A DNA stretch of 48,951 bases from Flavobacterium panici (GCF_903819335.1 NZ_CAIJDE010000059.1:1-48951); one strand, 5' to 3'. Counted from the stretch's first letter, positions 34,635 to 43,535 are shown. Numbers and translations are program-made. The notes: generated by a model not told the origin, from the sequence alone.

Positions 34635-36731
34635 TTAAGATTCCTGCATTTTGTGAGAGAAACGAAGAATGATGAACTCAGCCGGACGAACTACTGCCAG
34701 ACCAATTTCGATGATCATTTTACCGTCTAAAATATCCATAGCAGACATGGTTTGTCCCAGCCCGATTCTAACATAAAAAGCTTGTTCTGGTTTGGCTCCT
34801 GCCAAAGCTCCGGCTCTCCATTGAAGAATTAAGAAATTCTCAATCATAGCTCTTACTCTTATCCATGTATTGGCATCGTTAGGTTCAAAAACAAACTGTT
34901 CGGTTGCTTTTTTAATAGATTCTTCGGCCATATTAAAGAAGCGGCGAACTGGTACATAACGCCATTCACTATCGTTACCGGCTAAGGTTCTTGACCCCCA
35001 AACCAAGGTTCCTTTGCCGGTAAAGGTTCTGATAGCATTGATAGATTTACCTGCAACAGTATCAATATTTAAATTGTCCTGAATGGTATTTGTTATTTGT
35101 ACGGTTGGTTTTATTACATAGTTCAAACTTACATTTGCAGGAGCTTTCCATACGCCTCTGTCTCTGTCAACTCTGGCATAAACTCCCGCAATAGCAGAGC
35201 TTGGTGGAAGTGTTATTGACAGGTTGTAAATTTCAGTAAGTATCTTATTAAAAGTCGCATTGTCGATACTTTCTAAAGTGCTTAATTTTCTTCCGTTTAA
35301 TGCGCCATTATTTACATCTTTTCCGCTAACAGATTTAATAGCATTTACAAGTGAAAGAAGGTTTGCTTTAATACCGGAAAAACTATTTGTAACTATCGTA
35401 ATTGCAGTTTGAGTATTCAAATCAGTATAGTTTACCAATTTTTTTAATTCCTTATCAAAACTTACAGTATCTGTAGATATAATTTTAAGCATTTTAGCTG
35501 GTGTATTCTCATCCTGTATTTTTTTCTTTAATGTTTTTAAGTTTTTATATACAGAGTCAATTTTATTTGCAGCAGTAAAATTTGCATTAAATGCAGTCAG
35601 AGCACTTGTAATGTTGTTTGCAATAACGGGATCTTCATCAATTGTACTTATTGCTGCATTTGCTTCGTCGTTAAGCGAATTCCTCAAAAGAGATAAACTT
35701 TCTAAAGAAATTAACAAAGCATTTAGTTTATCTAAGAAAGCTCCTTTTTTTGCAGGATTACTAACAAAAGTTCCGCCTAAATCAAAACCGGTTGCATCAT
35801 TGCTGTACATCTGTAAAAGTAAATCACTCATTTGACCGGAAATATCTCCGGGAACAGTATCAACGTCAATCAATTTAGCTACAGTAGCATCAATTCCTGT
35901 TGTTGGATTTTCGATAGTTGCCAGTCCTGCAGCGATTTGGTCATACGCTTTTGCCGTATAGGAGAAATGTTTTAATATAATTTTACTGCTGTCAAAAGCA
36001 TAATCCAATATGGTTTCTAAGTGAGGATAATAAACTGCCCCGTATTTAATAGTATCTTTTTCAGAACTAATTTTATCTCTTAAATCATCTATATTAGTAT
36101 CTGTTGGGCTTGATTCATCATAACTTAAAGTATCAATTAAGGTAAATCTGTCCTGCAGGTTTTGACATTGCATTAATGCATTATTGTATAATCCGTAGAA
36201 ATCAGTTGTAGTTATACCGCTTACTTTTGTTGCATCAGGAAATAAAATTAGTGTTGGTTCGTCTACCTTTTCTAATTCTGCTAATCCGTCGTTTAATGCA
36301 GTACTGTTATTGATTGCTGTAATCTGAGTGTCTGCCTCATCTAAATCATTTCCATAACGCCCTACCGAAATAATGTAGCAAGGACCACCGCCATTTGCAA
36401 AGAACAACTGCAAGGAATAATACATCAAAAAAGGCTGTTTTGAAGTTGGCTGATCTACAACAATAGATCTTGTGTCTCCATTATCTGTTGAAACATCATT
36501 AATGGTAACACTAATTGTTGTCTCTGGTTTTGCAAAGCCAAAAAAGCGTTCGTATTCTAAAAGAGATGTTATTCTTGTTGGTTTCAATTTCAAATCTCCA
36601 TTAATCTTGTTCGTGGCTTTTTCTGTATAGCCAATAAAAGCAGGAATCGCTGTCTCTACCTGGGCAACAGAAGGAGGAAACTTTACGATTTCCTCAACAT
36701 ATACTCCAGGCGTTTTGTAAGTTGTTGCCAT
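34635..36731 (-). CDS. tail sheath protein, long form
   Basis: A 698-residue protein. The N-terminal sheath signature is YKTPGVYVEEIVKFPPSVAQ, then AIPAFIGYTEKA. The C-terminal sheath core includes DRDRGVWKAPANVSLNYVIKPT, RTFTGKGTLVWGSRTLAGNDSEWRYVPVRRFF-type segments, and the terminal AFYVRIGLGQTMSAMDILDGKMIIEIGLAVVRPAEFI, here described by its blocks. Between them is a large helical region (about residues 210-500) beyond the roughly 350-500 total residues usual for phage and Afp-type sheaths. It is the only sheath gene in the locus, in contrast to the three in Afp/PVC. Contraction of this layer drives the tube. Confidence 0.92.
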   Translation of the reverse strand: MATTYKTPGVYVEEIVKFPPSVAQVETAIPAFIGYTEKATNKINGDLKLKPTRITSLLEYERFFGFAKPETTISVTINDVSTDNGDTRSIVVDQPTSKQPFLMYYSLQLFFANGGGPCYIISVGRYGNDLDEADTQITAINNSTALNDGLAELEKVDEPTLILFPDATKVSGITTTDFYGLYNNALMQCQNLQDRFTLIDTLSYDESSPTDTNIDDLRDKISSEKDTIKYGAVYYPHLETILDYAFDSSKIILKHFSYTAKAYDQIAAGLATIENPTTGIDATVAKLIDVDTVPGDISGQMSDLLLQMYSNDATGFDLGGTFVSNPAKKGAFLDKLNALLISLESLSLLRNSLNDEANAAISTIDEDPVIANNITSALTAFNANFTAANKIDSVYKNLKTLKKKIQDENTPAKMLKIISTDTVSFDKELKKLVNYTDLNTQTAITIVTNSFSGIKANLLSLVNAIKSVSGKDVNNGALNGRKLSTLESIDNATFNKILTEIYNLSITLPPSSAIAGVYARVDRDRGVWKAPANVSLNYVIKPTVQITNTIQDNLNIDTVAGKSINAIRTFTGKGTLVWGSRTLAGNDSEWRYVPVRRFFNMAEESIKKATEQFVFEPNDANTWIRVRAMIENFLILQWRAGALAGAKPEQAFYVRIGLGQTMSAMDILDGKMIIEIGLAVVRPAEFIILRFSHKMQES

Positions 36732-36752
36732 AATTGATTTGTTTTTTAATTA

Positions 36753-37589
36753 TTAAATAAATATTTCCGAATAGTAATCACTATTGATTTTTGTTATTGA
36801 CTTTACAGATGGATTTGGGTATTGACTTTCTGCCGGTTGTGCAGGCGTAAAATCGGTAAGCGGGTCAATTTCAACAAAACCGGAGCGCGTTAATGGTTTT
36901 GCAGCATTGGTTTTAATTTCGGTTCCTGCTTTACGGTTGATATATTTCCAAAGTGTTTTCCGATTATCAAAATGAATTTTAAAATTTGGGCTTGTCATTT
37001 TGCCCAAATTATTTATGATGTTTCCTGAACTGTTGTCGCCTTTGGCTGTGAGCGAAATAATCCCAAAGACATTTTGTTGTTCTGACGGCTGCAGTGTTGA
37101 AATTAAATTGACAGTGGTTTCTTCAGATACTAAATACACATTTGAAATTAGCTTGTTGTCATTTATTTTTGGAAGATATTCAAATGAAACGGGTTCAGTT
37201 AATGGTTTGACATTACTGAAAAGATATGCCTGAGTAAGAGCAAAATCAAGATTAGTATAATTTTCAAATTGATAATCGTTTATTTTAATTAAAAACTTTA
37301 AGTTCAAATCAACAGGAACTTTTATAAATGGGTCCAATTCATCTTTCACTTTAACGTATACTCCGAAACCTGTTTTGGTTTTTTTGAATATCATTTTGTA
37401 GTTTTTAAGTACAACATTGGTTTCCAGAGTTGGTGTTATTGCTGTAAATGCTTCTGTATTAAAGGACTGCAGCATTTTTTCTTTATCAGCATTTGTCATA
37501 CTTGTAAAAGTTTCTTCTCCATTATTCAAAAAATAATTATGAAGAAGTGTTACTTCAAATAGCAATTGATATGTAGCAGCAAAACTCAT
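36753..37589 (-). CDS. eCIS-locus protein of unknown function
   Basis: A 278-residue protein whose ATG overlaps the Pvc16-like stop by 4 nt and which ends 21 nt before the sheath gene, so it is firmly part of the operon. The sequence is mixed alpha/beta. It opens with TYQLLFEVTLLHNYFLNNGEETF and contains MIFKKTKTGFGVYVKVKD, a beta-rich centre and a disordered Pro/Ser tail ending KINSDYYSEIFI. I do not recognise a family. Its location between terminator and sheath genes suggests a cap- or terminator-associated structural part or an assembly factor. This is an inference from position only. Confidence 0.6.
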   Translation of the reverse strand: MSFAATYQLLFEVTLLHNYFLNNGEETFTSMTNADKEKMLQSFNTEAFTAITPTLETNVVLKNYKMIFKKTKTGFGVYVKVKDELDPFIKVPVDLNLKFLIKINDYQFENYTNLDFALTQAYLFSNVKPLTEPVSFEYLPKINDNKLISNVYLVSEETTVNLISTLQPSEQQNVFGIISLTAKGDNSSGNIINNLGKMTSPNFKIHFDNRKTLWKYINRKAGTEIKTNAAKPLTRSGFVEIDPLTDFTPAQPAESQYPNPSVKSITKINSDYYSEIFI

Positions 37590-38188
37590 GATTGTTCTTT
37601 TCTTTTGGTTGTTCCTGAAAATTCACCAATAACTTGTCCTTCTGCCTGTACAATATTGCGTTCAATTTGTATCATACTCACTTTATATAAAGCAGATGGA
37701 AGCTGTTTACCTCCCAATGTTCCCCAGATATAATTTAGTTCTTCAAAAGTGGGAGTGTAGAGTTCAACCGTAAATCTAAAGTTGTCTACATTGCTCATTG
37801 CGCTAGTGCTTCTGTTAAAGATGGTATTGGCTTGGGTAAAAAGTTTTTTCCCCTGAAAAAATTCAATAATTTTTGAAATATCCTTAAGTGAGTTGACATA
37901 TTTGTCTCTGTTAGCACTAAAAAGTATATACAGATTTAAATTGACGATACTGTTTCTATAAATTGTTTTAGTATTTTCAATAGTATGATTTGGGAAGTTT
38001 TTTAAAGCAGCTTCTTCGGCTAAATTAATTACGGTAAGTGCCACGCCATCTTTTAACAGGTCGGCAACATCATCTTTTTGTGATTCTAAAAAAGCAATAT
38101 TCTCAGGAACAACAGATTTGTCCAGCCCAATTTCCTCGAGATAGCTATTTACTTGTTCTGCAATTATTTGTATTACTTCAAAAATCAT
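37586..38188 (-). CDS. Pvc16/DUF4255-family tube terminator (Afp16-like)
   Basis: A 200-residue protein of the DUF4255/Pvc16 N-terminal family: EVIQIIAEQVNSYLEE, VALTVINLAEEAALKN, RNSIVNLNLYILFSANRDKY, KIIEFFQGKKLFT, TVELYTPTFEELNYIWGTLG and a C-terminal LYKVSMIQIERN strand. The family caps the tube and sheath end and stabilises the finished particle. It is the first gene of the eCIS operon, as in several Bacteroidota loci. Confidence 0.85.
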   Translation of the reverse strand: MIFEVIQIIAEQVNSYLEEIGLDKSVVPENIAFLESQKDDVADLLKDGVALTVINLAEEAALKNFPNHTIENTKTIYRNSIVNLNLYILFSANRDKYVNSLKDISKIIEFFQGKKLFTQANTIFNRSTSAMSNVDNFRFTVELYTPTFEELNYIWGTLGGKQLPSALYKVSMIQIERNIVQAEGQVIGEFSGTTKRKEQS

Positions 38189-38586
38189 CTTTTGATAAAA
38201 TTTATTATAAATACTAAATGAAATGTTTACTGAATAAGAATATGATTCAGGCGCAGATTATAATTAGAAATGGGGGCTTCTGACTGTGCTTTAAACTTGG
38301 TATGAAAACAAGGCTGATAAGATTTGACTAAATTAGATAAATGCAAGGGTACCAAAAAAGGGGAAAATTCCCCTTTTTTTATTTATTTAAAATATTGGTT
38401 TTTAGTTAGTTGTGATGATATTAAGGCTTTGTTTTAATCCTTAGTAATATCAGTGGATTGAAGGAAAGAACATTCAAAAATTTAGGAAAGAAAAGAATTA
38501 AAAGTGGTCAAATTTTAGATTTGAAAGATGCATTTAAAAAGCTAATGTATGCAAAAACTAAAATTAAAATGGTGAGGTTCTATTTT
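38189..38586. other. intergenic region between the RiPP and eCIS operons
   Basis: About 400 bp without a supported gene. It holds the hairpin at 38354-38380 and, to its left, the presumed eCIS promoter region. I found no good TTG-N19-TAnnTTTG match upstream of 38188, so the eCIS promoter may need an activator or an alternative sigma factor. To the right of the hairpin, 38381-38586 shows no recognisable feature; it is the 3' untranslated part of the RiPP operon. Confidence 0.6.
38354..38380 (-). terminator. intrinsic terminator of the RiPP operon
   Basis: AAAAAAGGGGAA (38354-38365) pairs exactly with TTCCCCTTTTTT (38368-38379), with T-runs on both sides. Read on the minus strand it lies about 210 nt after the last RiPP gene and just before the eCIS promoter region, so it would insulate the two operons. 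Confidence 0.8.
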
Positions 38587-39453
38587 TTAGGAGAGAATAA
38601 TATTTTGTTTTCGATAATTTTTCGATTTATAAAATCTAAACAAATGATCATAAATAATAAGTTCATACATTCTTTGTTTTGAAGTGTATTGTCTATTAAT
38701 CATCATATGAATATGACTTGCCAAAAAAGATTCTAATGGAATTTCAATTTTAGTTTTGATCTCTAAAGTTTTTTCAGCAATATTTTTAGATTTTTTATTT
38801 ATAATTTTTGCAATTTCTTTCAAATTATCATTTGAGGTAGTCGATAAAAAATCATTTATTTGAGGATATAATGATTGGTACCTTTTAGACATTTCTTTTT
38901 TCTGTTCTTTATCTGTCTCAAATTCTATTTTGAAAGAAGTTTGTAAATTATCCATCAATGATAACTTCTCCATATCTGATAATTTAAAGGAATTTAAAAA
39001 AGAATCAATTGCATAAAAGCTAAATAATAGCGGAGTGTCCTGTTTAGTAAATTGAGATTTAAGTTTGATATAGCGTAAAATCATTTTGCTGTCTTCCCAA
39101 AAAAGGAATTCAGAATCTAACATTGTATTTTCGCCATATCTTTCTATTTCTCTTTTGTAAGTGTCTGTTTGTATGTTCCAGACTAAATTTTGCTCTAATA
39201 GCTCATTAAAAACAGAATAAAAAGATTTAATAACTCTAGTTAGATGTTTTGTATCGCTTATCAAAAAACGAATACGAAGATGCTCTTCTGTATCTCTGTA
39301 ACGAATAAAGAACCATTTTTGGATGATCTTCTTTTTTTCTAATTTTAAAATGACAGGTTTTAATTTTTCTAATAAAATATAATCAGATGTTTTCACACCG
39401 GTATAAATTTTATAATATAACCATTCACTGCCCAGACAAAAATCTCTTTGCAT
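38587..39453 (-). CDS. LanB C-terminal (SpaB_C, thiopeptide-type) elimination protein
   Basis: A 288-residue protein matching the thiopeptide-type bacteriocin biosynthesis (SpaB_C) domain: SEWLYYKIYTGVKTSDYILL, WFFIRYRDTEEHLRIRF, WNIQTDTYKREIERYG, ENTMLDSEFLFWEDS and a C-terminal SHIHMMINRQY segment. In class I lanthipeptide synthesis this domain eliminates glutamate from glutamylated Ser/Thr to form dehydroalanine or dehydrobutyrine. Here it is a separate protein, split from the glutamylation domain encoded 2 nt upstream. Arg and Glu residues typical of the active region (IRYRDTEEHLRIRF, YKREIERYG) are present, so it appears intact. Confidence 0.85.
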   Translation of the reverse strand: MQRDFCLGSEWLYYKIYTGVKTSDYILLEKLKPVILKLEKKKIIQKWFFIRYRDTEEHLRIRFLISDTKHLTRVIKSFYSVFNELLEQNLVWNIQTDTYKREIERYGENTMLDSEFLFWEDSKMILRYIKLKSQFTKQDTPLLFSFYAIDSFLNSFKLSDMEKLSLMDNLQTSFKIEFETDKEQKKEMSKRYQSLYPQINDFLSTTSNDNLKEIAKIINKKSKNIAEKTLEIKTKIEIPLESFLASHIHMMINRQYTSKQRMYELIIYDHLFRFYKSKNYRKQNIILS

Positions 39454-39455
39454 TT

Positions 39456-41660
39456 TTATGCTTTTTCTTTGTAATAAGAAAGTATAATTTGATTGCAGAA
39501 AACAGCATCTTCAGTATTTTGAACTGCTGATTTTTCTGTAAACAAGAATTCTTCCAAAATAGTTTTTTCTTGATTTTTTCCTGATTTTAAAAATAATTCA
39601 ATAGAAATTTCACTTTCAAAATCATACAAAAGTGTATTGTTAGAATTGCTTAAGGTTACATAGCGTGGAATATTACGCTTTATTCGCCATTCGGAAAACA
39701 ATAAGATTAAATTGTCTTTATCTATTTTACAGAAACCAATGATTTCATCTTTTTTAATTATCCATTTTGCCTTTGAAAGTATAATTTCATTATAAATTAC
39801 TCTTGGGAAAAAATTATATTGCGATGCTAAAACTCCCCAATTAAAAGTAGAAACTGGTTTTAAATTTTGTCGTTCCAGATCACATAAAAAATGATAAATA
39901 GGTAAAGAATTATTTAAAAAATTATGTGCATTTGATAAACAGGGAAGAATTTCTTTATTCTGTTTTTTAGAGCGAAGTATAACTCTGCCCGACTTAATCG
40001 AAATCGATAAATCGTTTAAATCCAGATTGTTTTCTCTCGAAACACCGGGAGCACATAAATAACTAATTTCGTAGTCTCGTAAAATTGGCCTTCTTATAAT
40101 ATTTCCTATTCTTGATTCTGGAATATGTACAATTTCGGCTAAAATTTTATCATCGTGATATTCATCTTCTTTTTGAATAATTTCTTTTGTAAGCTTGTGA
40201 ATTTGTTTGTTTCCATTGCAAAATCTGCTTAATAATTTTGAAGCACTTGTATTTCCTGTTGATGTAAGAACAATATTGTTTTCATCAAAAACTTCTACAA
40301 TTACTGAAAAAGTTGTAGGAGAATTTTTAAAATCAGCATCAAAATCCGGAAAATCTTTTTCTGAAAGTACAATAATTTCGTCGTTATTCAGAATACTATT
40401 TTGAAGCTTCGCCTGTAAAATAAAATCAGTATTTGTCCATACCTCATTTTTTTCAGATGTGTTTTTTGCTTTAAAAGAATAACTTTCGAGAATTTCATGA
40501 ATATCATTCATTTCGTGATTTTCATGATAACCAATCCCAATTTCTGTATCTAATACAAAGCTTAAAGGCATTTCTGAAGATTCATATCTTTTGATAAAAG
40601 ACTTTTTGAAATTTTCAAGATTTACTAATTCCCTGGAAGTCTGAATGCCGTTTAAAAATCGGATTGCTTTTAGTACTTTTTGAGAAACATCGGCATTTAA
40701 TTTATTATTGAGAGCTGAAACATTTAGATCGGTCTGAAATAGATATTTTTCTTCATACTGAGTTCCAATATTATTGATCGTTTCCCTGATTTTTTCATAA
40801 CTTCCCTGATTCGTAACCAAGTGTTTATCCAGATGAGAAAGGTTTTTTTGAAGGTCTTTAAAAAAAATAATTTCATTATTTAAGTGTGGAATTTTTTCCA
40901 AAATGGAGAAAGTTCTTTTCCATTCATCGTCTCCGGTTATCACGGCATCCAATTCGCTGACTAAAAATTGAAAAACTATTAATTGTGAAATGAATTCAAA
41001 TGCTTCTTCCTTTTCAGATTCATCTTCTGCTAAAAACGCTATCATTTCGTAGATAGTAATTCCTGATTTTGCTTCAGAAAGAATTTTCTTTAGTAAATCT
41101 GATTTACGTATTGCTGAAATAATATGTTCCCGTTTTGTTTCGGCATATTTATATTCAATAAAACGATAAAATTCACCAACTTCGTAAATAGAAGAGTTTG
41201 GAAAAAATTTAAGATAAACTGCAATTTCTTTTCTTTTTGCAATATCCTGCAGTAGAGATACCCAATAATGCATATCAAATTGCGTAAAACGGCTGTGATT
41301 ATTTTCAGTATCTAAAATAATATTTGTTTCAGTATCTAAATTTCCAACAGAACATCCTGCAAACAAACCAAATGGTGTACATCGTGACGAAATTCTCGCC
41401 ATATACTTTAGAAAAGTAAGTTCGAACGCTTTTTTTTTATCATTAGATAATGTAGAAGTTCCAGACACCCATTTATCTAATCCACTTACTAATTCTGGTG
41501 AAGCTAAATTTATTGCTTCTCTAATTATTGGTGTATTGTATAATCTGAATGCTTTCTCTAAAGAATAATTTTCTAATAATTCAAGGTAATTTGACAGGGG
41601 AAACAAAGGGGTTCGAAGTACAAATTTCGAAAAGCTTTTTATTTCAAAATGAGGTTTCAT
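39456..41660 (-). CDS. LanB N-terminal lantibiotic dehydratase (glutamylation domain)
   Basis: A 734-residue protein. The family signature (86-106) includes ARISSRCTPFGLFAGCSVG. Other conserved blocks are FVLRTPLFPLSNY near the start, SFVLDTEIGIGYHENHEMND in the middle, and PRVIYNEIILSKAKWIIKKDE with YVTLSNSNNTLLYDFES in the C-terminal half. It transfers glutamate from glutamyl-tRNA to Ser/Thr of the precursor core. Length fits a split LanB lacking the SpaB_C domain, which follows as its own gene. Its start overlaps the protease gene's stop by 4 nt, so the modification and processing proteins are coupled. Confidence 0.88.
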   Translation of the reverse strand: MKPHFEIKSFSKFVLRTPLFPLSNYLELLENYSLEKAFRLYNTPIIREAINLASPELVSGLDKWVSGTSTLSNDKKKAFELTFLKYMARISSRCTPFGLFAGCSVGNLDTETNIILDTENNHSRFTQFDMHYWVSLLQDIAKRKEIAVYLKFFPNSSIYEVGEFYRFIEYKYAETKREHIISAIRKSDLLKKILSEAKSGITIYEMIAFLAEDESEKEEAFEFISQLIVFQFLVSELDAVITGDDEWKRTFSILEKIPHLNNEIIFFKDLQKNLSHLDKHLVTNQGSYEKIRETINNIGTQYEEKYLFQTDLNVSALNNKLNADVSQKVLKAIRFLNGIQTSRELVNLENFKKSFIKRYESSEMPLSFVLDTEIGIGYHENHEMNDIHEILESYSFKAKNTSEKNEVWTNTDFILQAKLQNSILNNDEIIVLSEKDFPDFDADFKNSPTTFSVIVEVFDENNIVLTSTGNTSASKLLSRFCNGNKQIHKLTKEIIQKEDEYHDDKILAEIVHIPESRIGNIIRRPILRDYEISYLCAPGVSRENNLDLNDLSISIKSGRVILRSKKQNKEILPCLSNAHNFLNNSLPIYHFLCDLERQNLKPVSTFNWGVLASQYNFFPRVIYNEIILSKAKWIIKKDEIIGFCKIDKDNLILLFSEWRIKRNIPRYVTLSNSNNTLLYDFESEISIELFLKSGKNQEKTILEEFLFTEKSAVQNTEDAVFCNQIILSYYKEKA

Positions 41661-43360
41661 TTTTTCTGCCTGCTTACTTTTTCTGCAAGTTTCATAGCAT
41701 TATATGCATTTAAAACTTTGCCTGATTTAGATAATTCTGTAAATAAAGTTTGCTTGTCTTTTGTTCCCGGAACAATAACTTCGAGGTTATATGTTGTTCC
41801 TGAGTCTATTATGATTTGTTTGACCTGCTGTACTTTAAGTTTAGGATAATAAGACCATATAAGAGCGGCTACTCCTGAAACTATTGGAGCAGACAATGAA
41901 GTTCCAGAATCTGATTTATATTCATTATCCATAGCTGTTGTATAAATTTGTTCGCCAGGAGCAAACAAGTCTACATTTTGCTTTCCGTAGTTTGAAAAAT
42001 TCGACACAAATGTTTTGTCTAATCGTGCCGAAACTGACCCAACATTAATAAAATTACCGCTTACTTCAGGTTTACCATCAAAGGTATTATCGCTTGGGTA
42101 ATAAGGATTTTCATCAACATTGAAACGTTCATTTCCTGATCCGTGTACTAATAAAACATTATGTTTTTCAGCATATTTAAAGGCATCTGAAACCCATTCC
42201 TGATGTACTGAAAATTCTTTTCCAAAAGACATGTTAATGACTTTAGCACCATTATCTACAGCGTAATAAATTGCCATTGCAATATCTTTATCATTTTCAT
42301 CTCCGGAATAAGAAATATTAAGAGGCATAATTTTTACATTTTCTGCCACACCTTTTACTCCTATGGTATTCTGACGGTTTGCCGCTATTATGCCGGCAAC
42401 TTTTGTGGCATGTCCCTTAAGATTTTTAATTCCTTTTTTAGAGATACTTACATTTCCGCATCCGTATCCTTTTTCTAAAACATTTGGATTATCACCAATT
42501 ACAAGTCTGTCGTTAAAGTCTTTATTTAAATTTTTATTTACTATCGAATCTAACTCAGCCTCACTTTTTTTAAGAGCTTCAAGAGTGCTCTCGCCATCTT
42601 CCATATTAATCATCATATAAAATATTAAAGCTCCCAGATCACGATCATCACTTTCTCGCCTTTGTCTGTAAGTTTTATCATTTATTTTATGTTTTTTATA
42701 AAGACTGTCTAATTGCTTATAAGTATAGTCTTCTTTTGGAAAAAAATGCTTTAAGGTATCTTTTACCAAAGGGAAAATTTTAACACTGTGGTTTAAACCA
42801 CTTAACCATCTGTTGTAATAAATGTTTTCCTTCTCGTTAACTTTTAATGCTCTTTGGTATTCTTTGTAATTAGCTAAATTTTCTGGTTTAATCTGGTCTT
42901 CTGTTTTTCCTTTAAATTCAGGATCCCAATGCCTTATAAATCGAACAGATTCAAAGTTTCCCCAGGTAACGTAATCTTCTTTTTTGTTTGATGTGAAATT
43001 CCAACCATTTATATCATCTACATAACCATTATTGTCGTCGTCAATATTATTATTAGCGATTTCTTTTTGATTGATCCAAAACTGACCTTTTAAATCTTCA
43101 TGATTAATATCTAATTGTGTATCTATAACAGCAACGATAACCTGTTGCTTAGATTTTTTTTTGTTTTCACTATACCATTTATTCAATGAAATTCCAGGTA
43201 TACTGTCTTTTAAATAATCTTTTTGATACCATGTTTCTAATTGTTGAGACGTTAGTTTATTTTTATTAATAATTGGTATAGAAGATGTGACAGGTTCTTG
43301 TGAAGACTTACAACCTGATATGAATAGTATGAGTATGAAAATAAATGGGGGAAATTTCAT
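41657..43360 (-). CDS. S8 (subtilisin-like) serine protease lipoprotein in RiPP operon
   Basis: A 567-residue protein with lipoprotein signal peptide and lipobox LFISGC (Cys17). The subtilase catalytic residues are intact: Asp80 in VAVIDTQLD, His317 in GHATKVAG, oxyanion Asn410 in GSGN, and Ser488 in GTSLSAP. The His motif reads GHATKVAG where HGTHVAG is usual. About 235 residues separate Asp and His, far more than in ordinary subtilisins. The insertion is rich in Lys, Tyr and Asp and contains DDDNNGYVDDINGW, likely a calcium loop. As the gene directly after the precursor peptide, it is the candidate leader peptidase, acting in the envelope after export. Proteases of this class serve as LanP elsewhere. 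Confidence 0.85.
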   Translation of the reverse strand: MKFPPFIFILILFISGCKSSQEPVTSSIPIINKNKLTSQQLETWYQKDYLKDSIPGISLNKWYSENKKKSKQQVIVAVIDTQLDINHEDLKGQFWINQKEIANNNIDDDNNGYVDDINGWNFTSNKKEDYVTWGNFESVRFIRHWDPEFKGKTEDQIKPENLANYKEYQRALKVNEKENIYYNRWLSGLNHSVKIFPLVKDTLKHFFPKEDYTYKQLDSLYKKHKINDKTYRQRRESDDRDLGALIFYMMINMEDGESTLEALKKSEAELDSIVNKNLNKDFNDRLVIGDNPNVLEKGYGCGNVSISKKGIKNLKGHATKVAGIIAANRQNTIGVKGVAENVKIMPLNISYSGDENDKDIAMAIYYAVDNGAKVINMSFGKEFSVHQEWVSDAFKYAEKHNVLLVHGSGNERFNVDENPYYPSDNTFDGKPEVSGNFINVGSVSARLDKTFVSNFSNYGKQNVDLFAPGEQIYTTAMDNEYKSDSGTSLSAPIVSGVAALIWSYYPKLKVQQVKQIIIDSGTTYNLEVIVPGTKDKQTLFTELSKSGKVLNAYNAMKLAEKVSRQKK

Positions 43361-43379
43361 GAGGAAAATTTAAAATATA

Positions 43380-43535
43380 TTAGGTGTTTTTATTGTTTCC
43401 TCCAGTTACAACATCTGTAATGGTTTTATCATCTCCGGGTGCATCTCCGCCAACAATAGTTCTTAGGTTTTTTAATTTTGCAACTTCAAATTTTTCTAAA
43501 TCAAATTTTTTGATTTCTTTTTTGTTTGTTTTCAT
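43380..43535 (-). CDS. RiPP precursor peptide with double-glycine leader, no cysteine
   Basis: A 51-residue peptide. The ATG complement is at 43533-43535 and the TAA at 43380-43382. The leader (residues 1-30) is Lys-rich and has FDLEKFEVAKLKNL, the FxLxK...IxKL-type pattern of Bacteroidota RiPP leaders, then TIVGG. The predicted core, 21 residues from Asp31, contains four Thr, no Ser, no Cys, two Pro/Gly-type turns (APGDD, TGG) and an Asn/Lys-rich end. It is the first gene of the operon, 19 nt before the protease gene, with a TATATTTG promoter element 26 nt upstream. Without Cys, LanB-type dehydration would leave dehydrobutyrines rather than thioether rings. Precursor identity is inferred from size, leader and position. 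Confidence 0.8.
   Translation of the reverse strand: MKTNKKEIKKFDLEKFEVAKLKNLRTIVGGDAPGDDKTITDVVTGGNNKNT

Noticed and set aside
38189..38353. A Bacteroidota promoter for the eCIS operon
   Set aside because: I searched the minus strand upstream of 38188 for TTG-N19-TAnnTTTG and found only partial matches, so no promoter is called.
38458..38682. A 74-residue plus-strand frame next to the LanB-C gene, considered as a second RiPP precursor
   Set aside because: It begins at a TTG, runs antisense into the LanB-C gene, and has no leader motif or Gly-Gly site.
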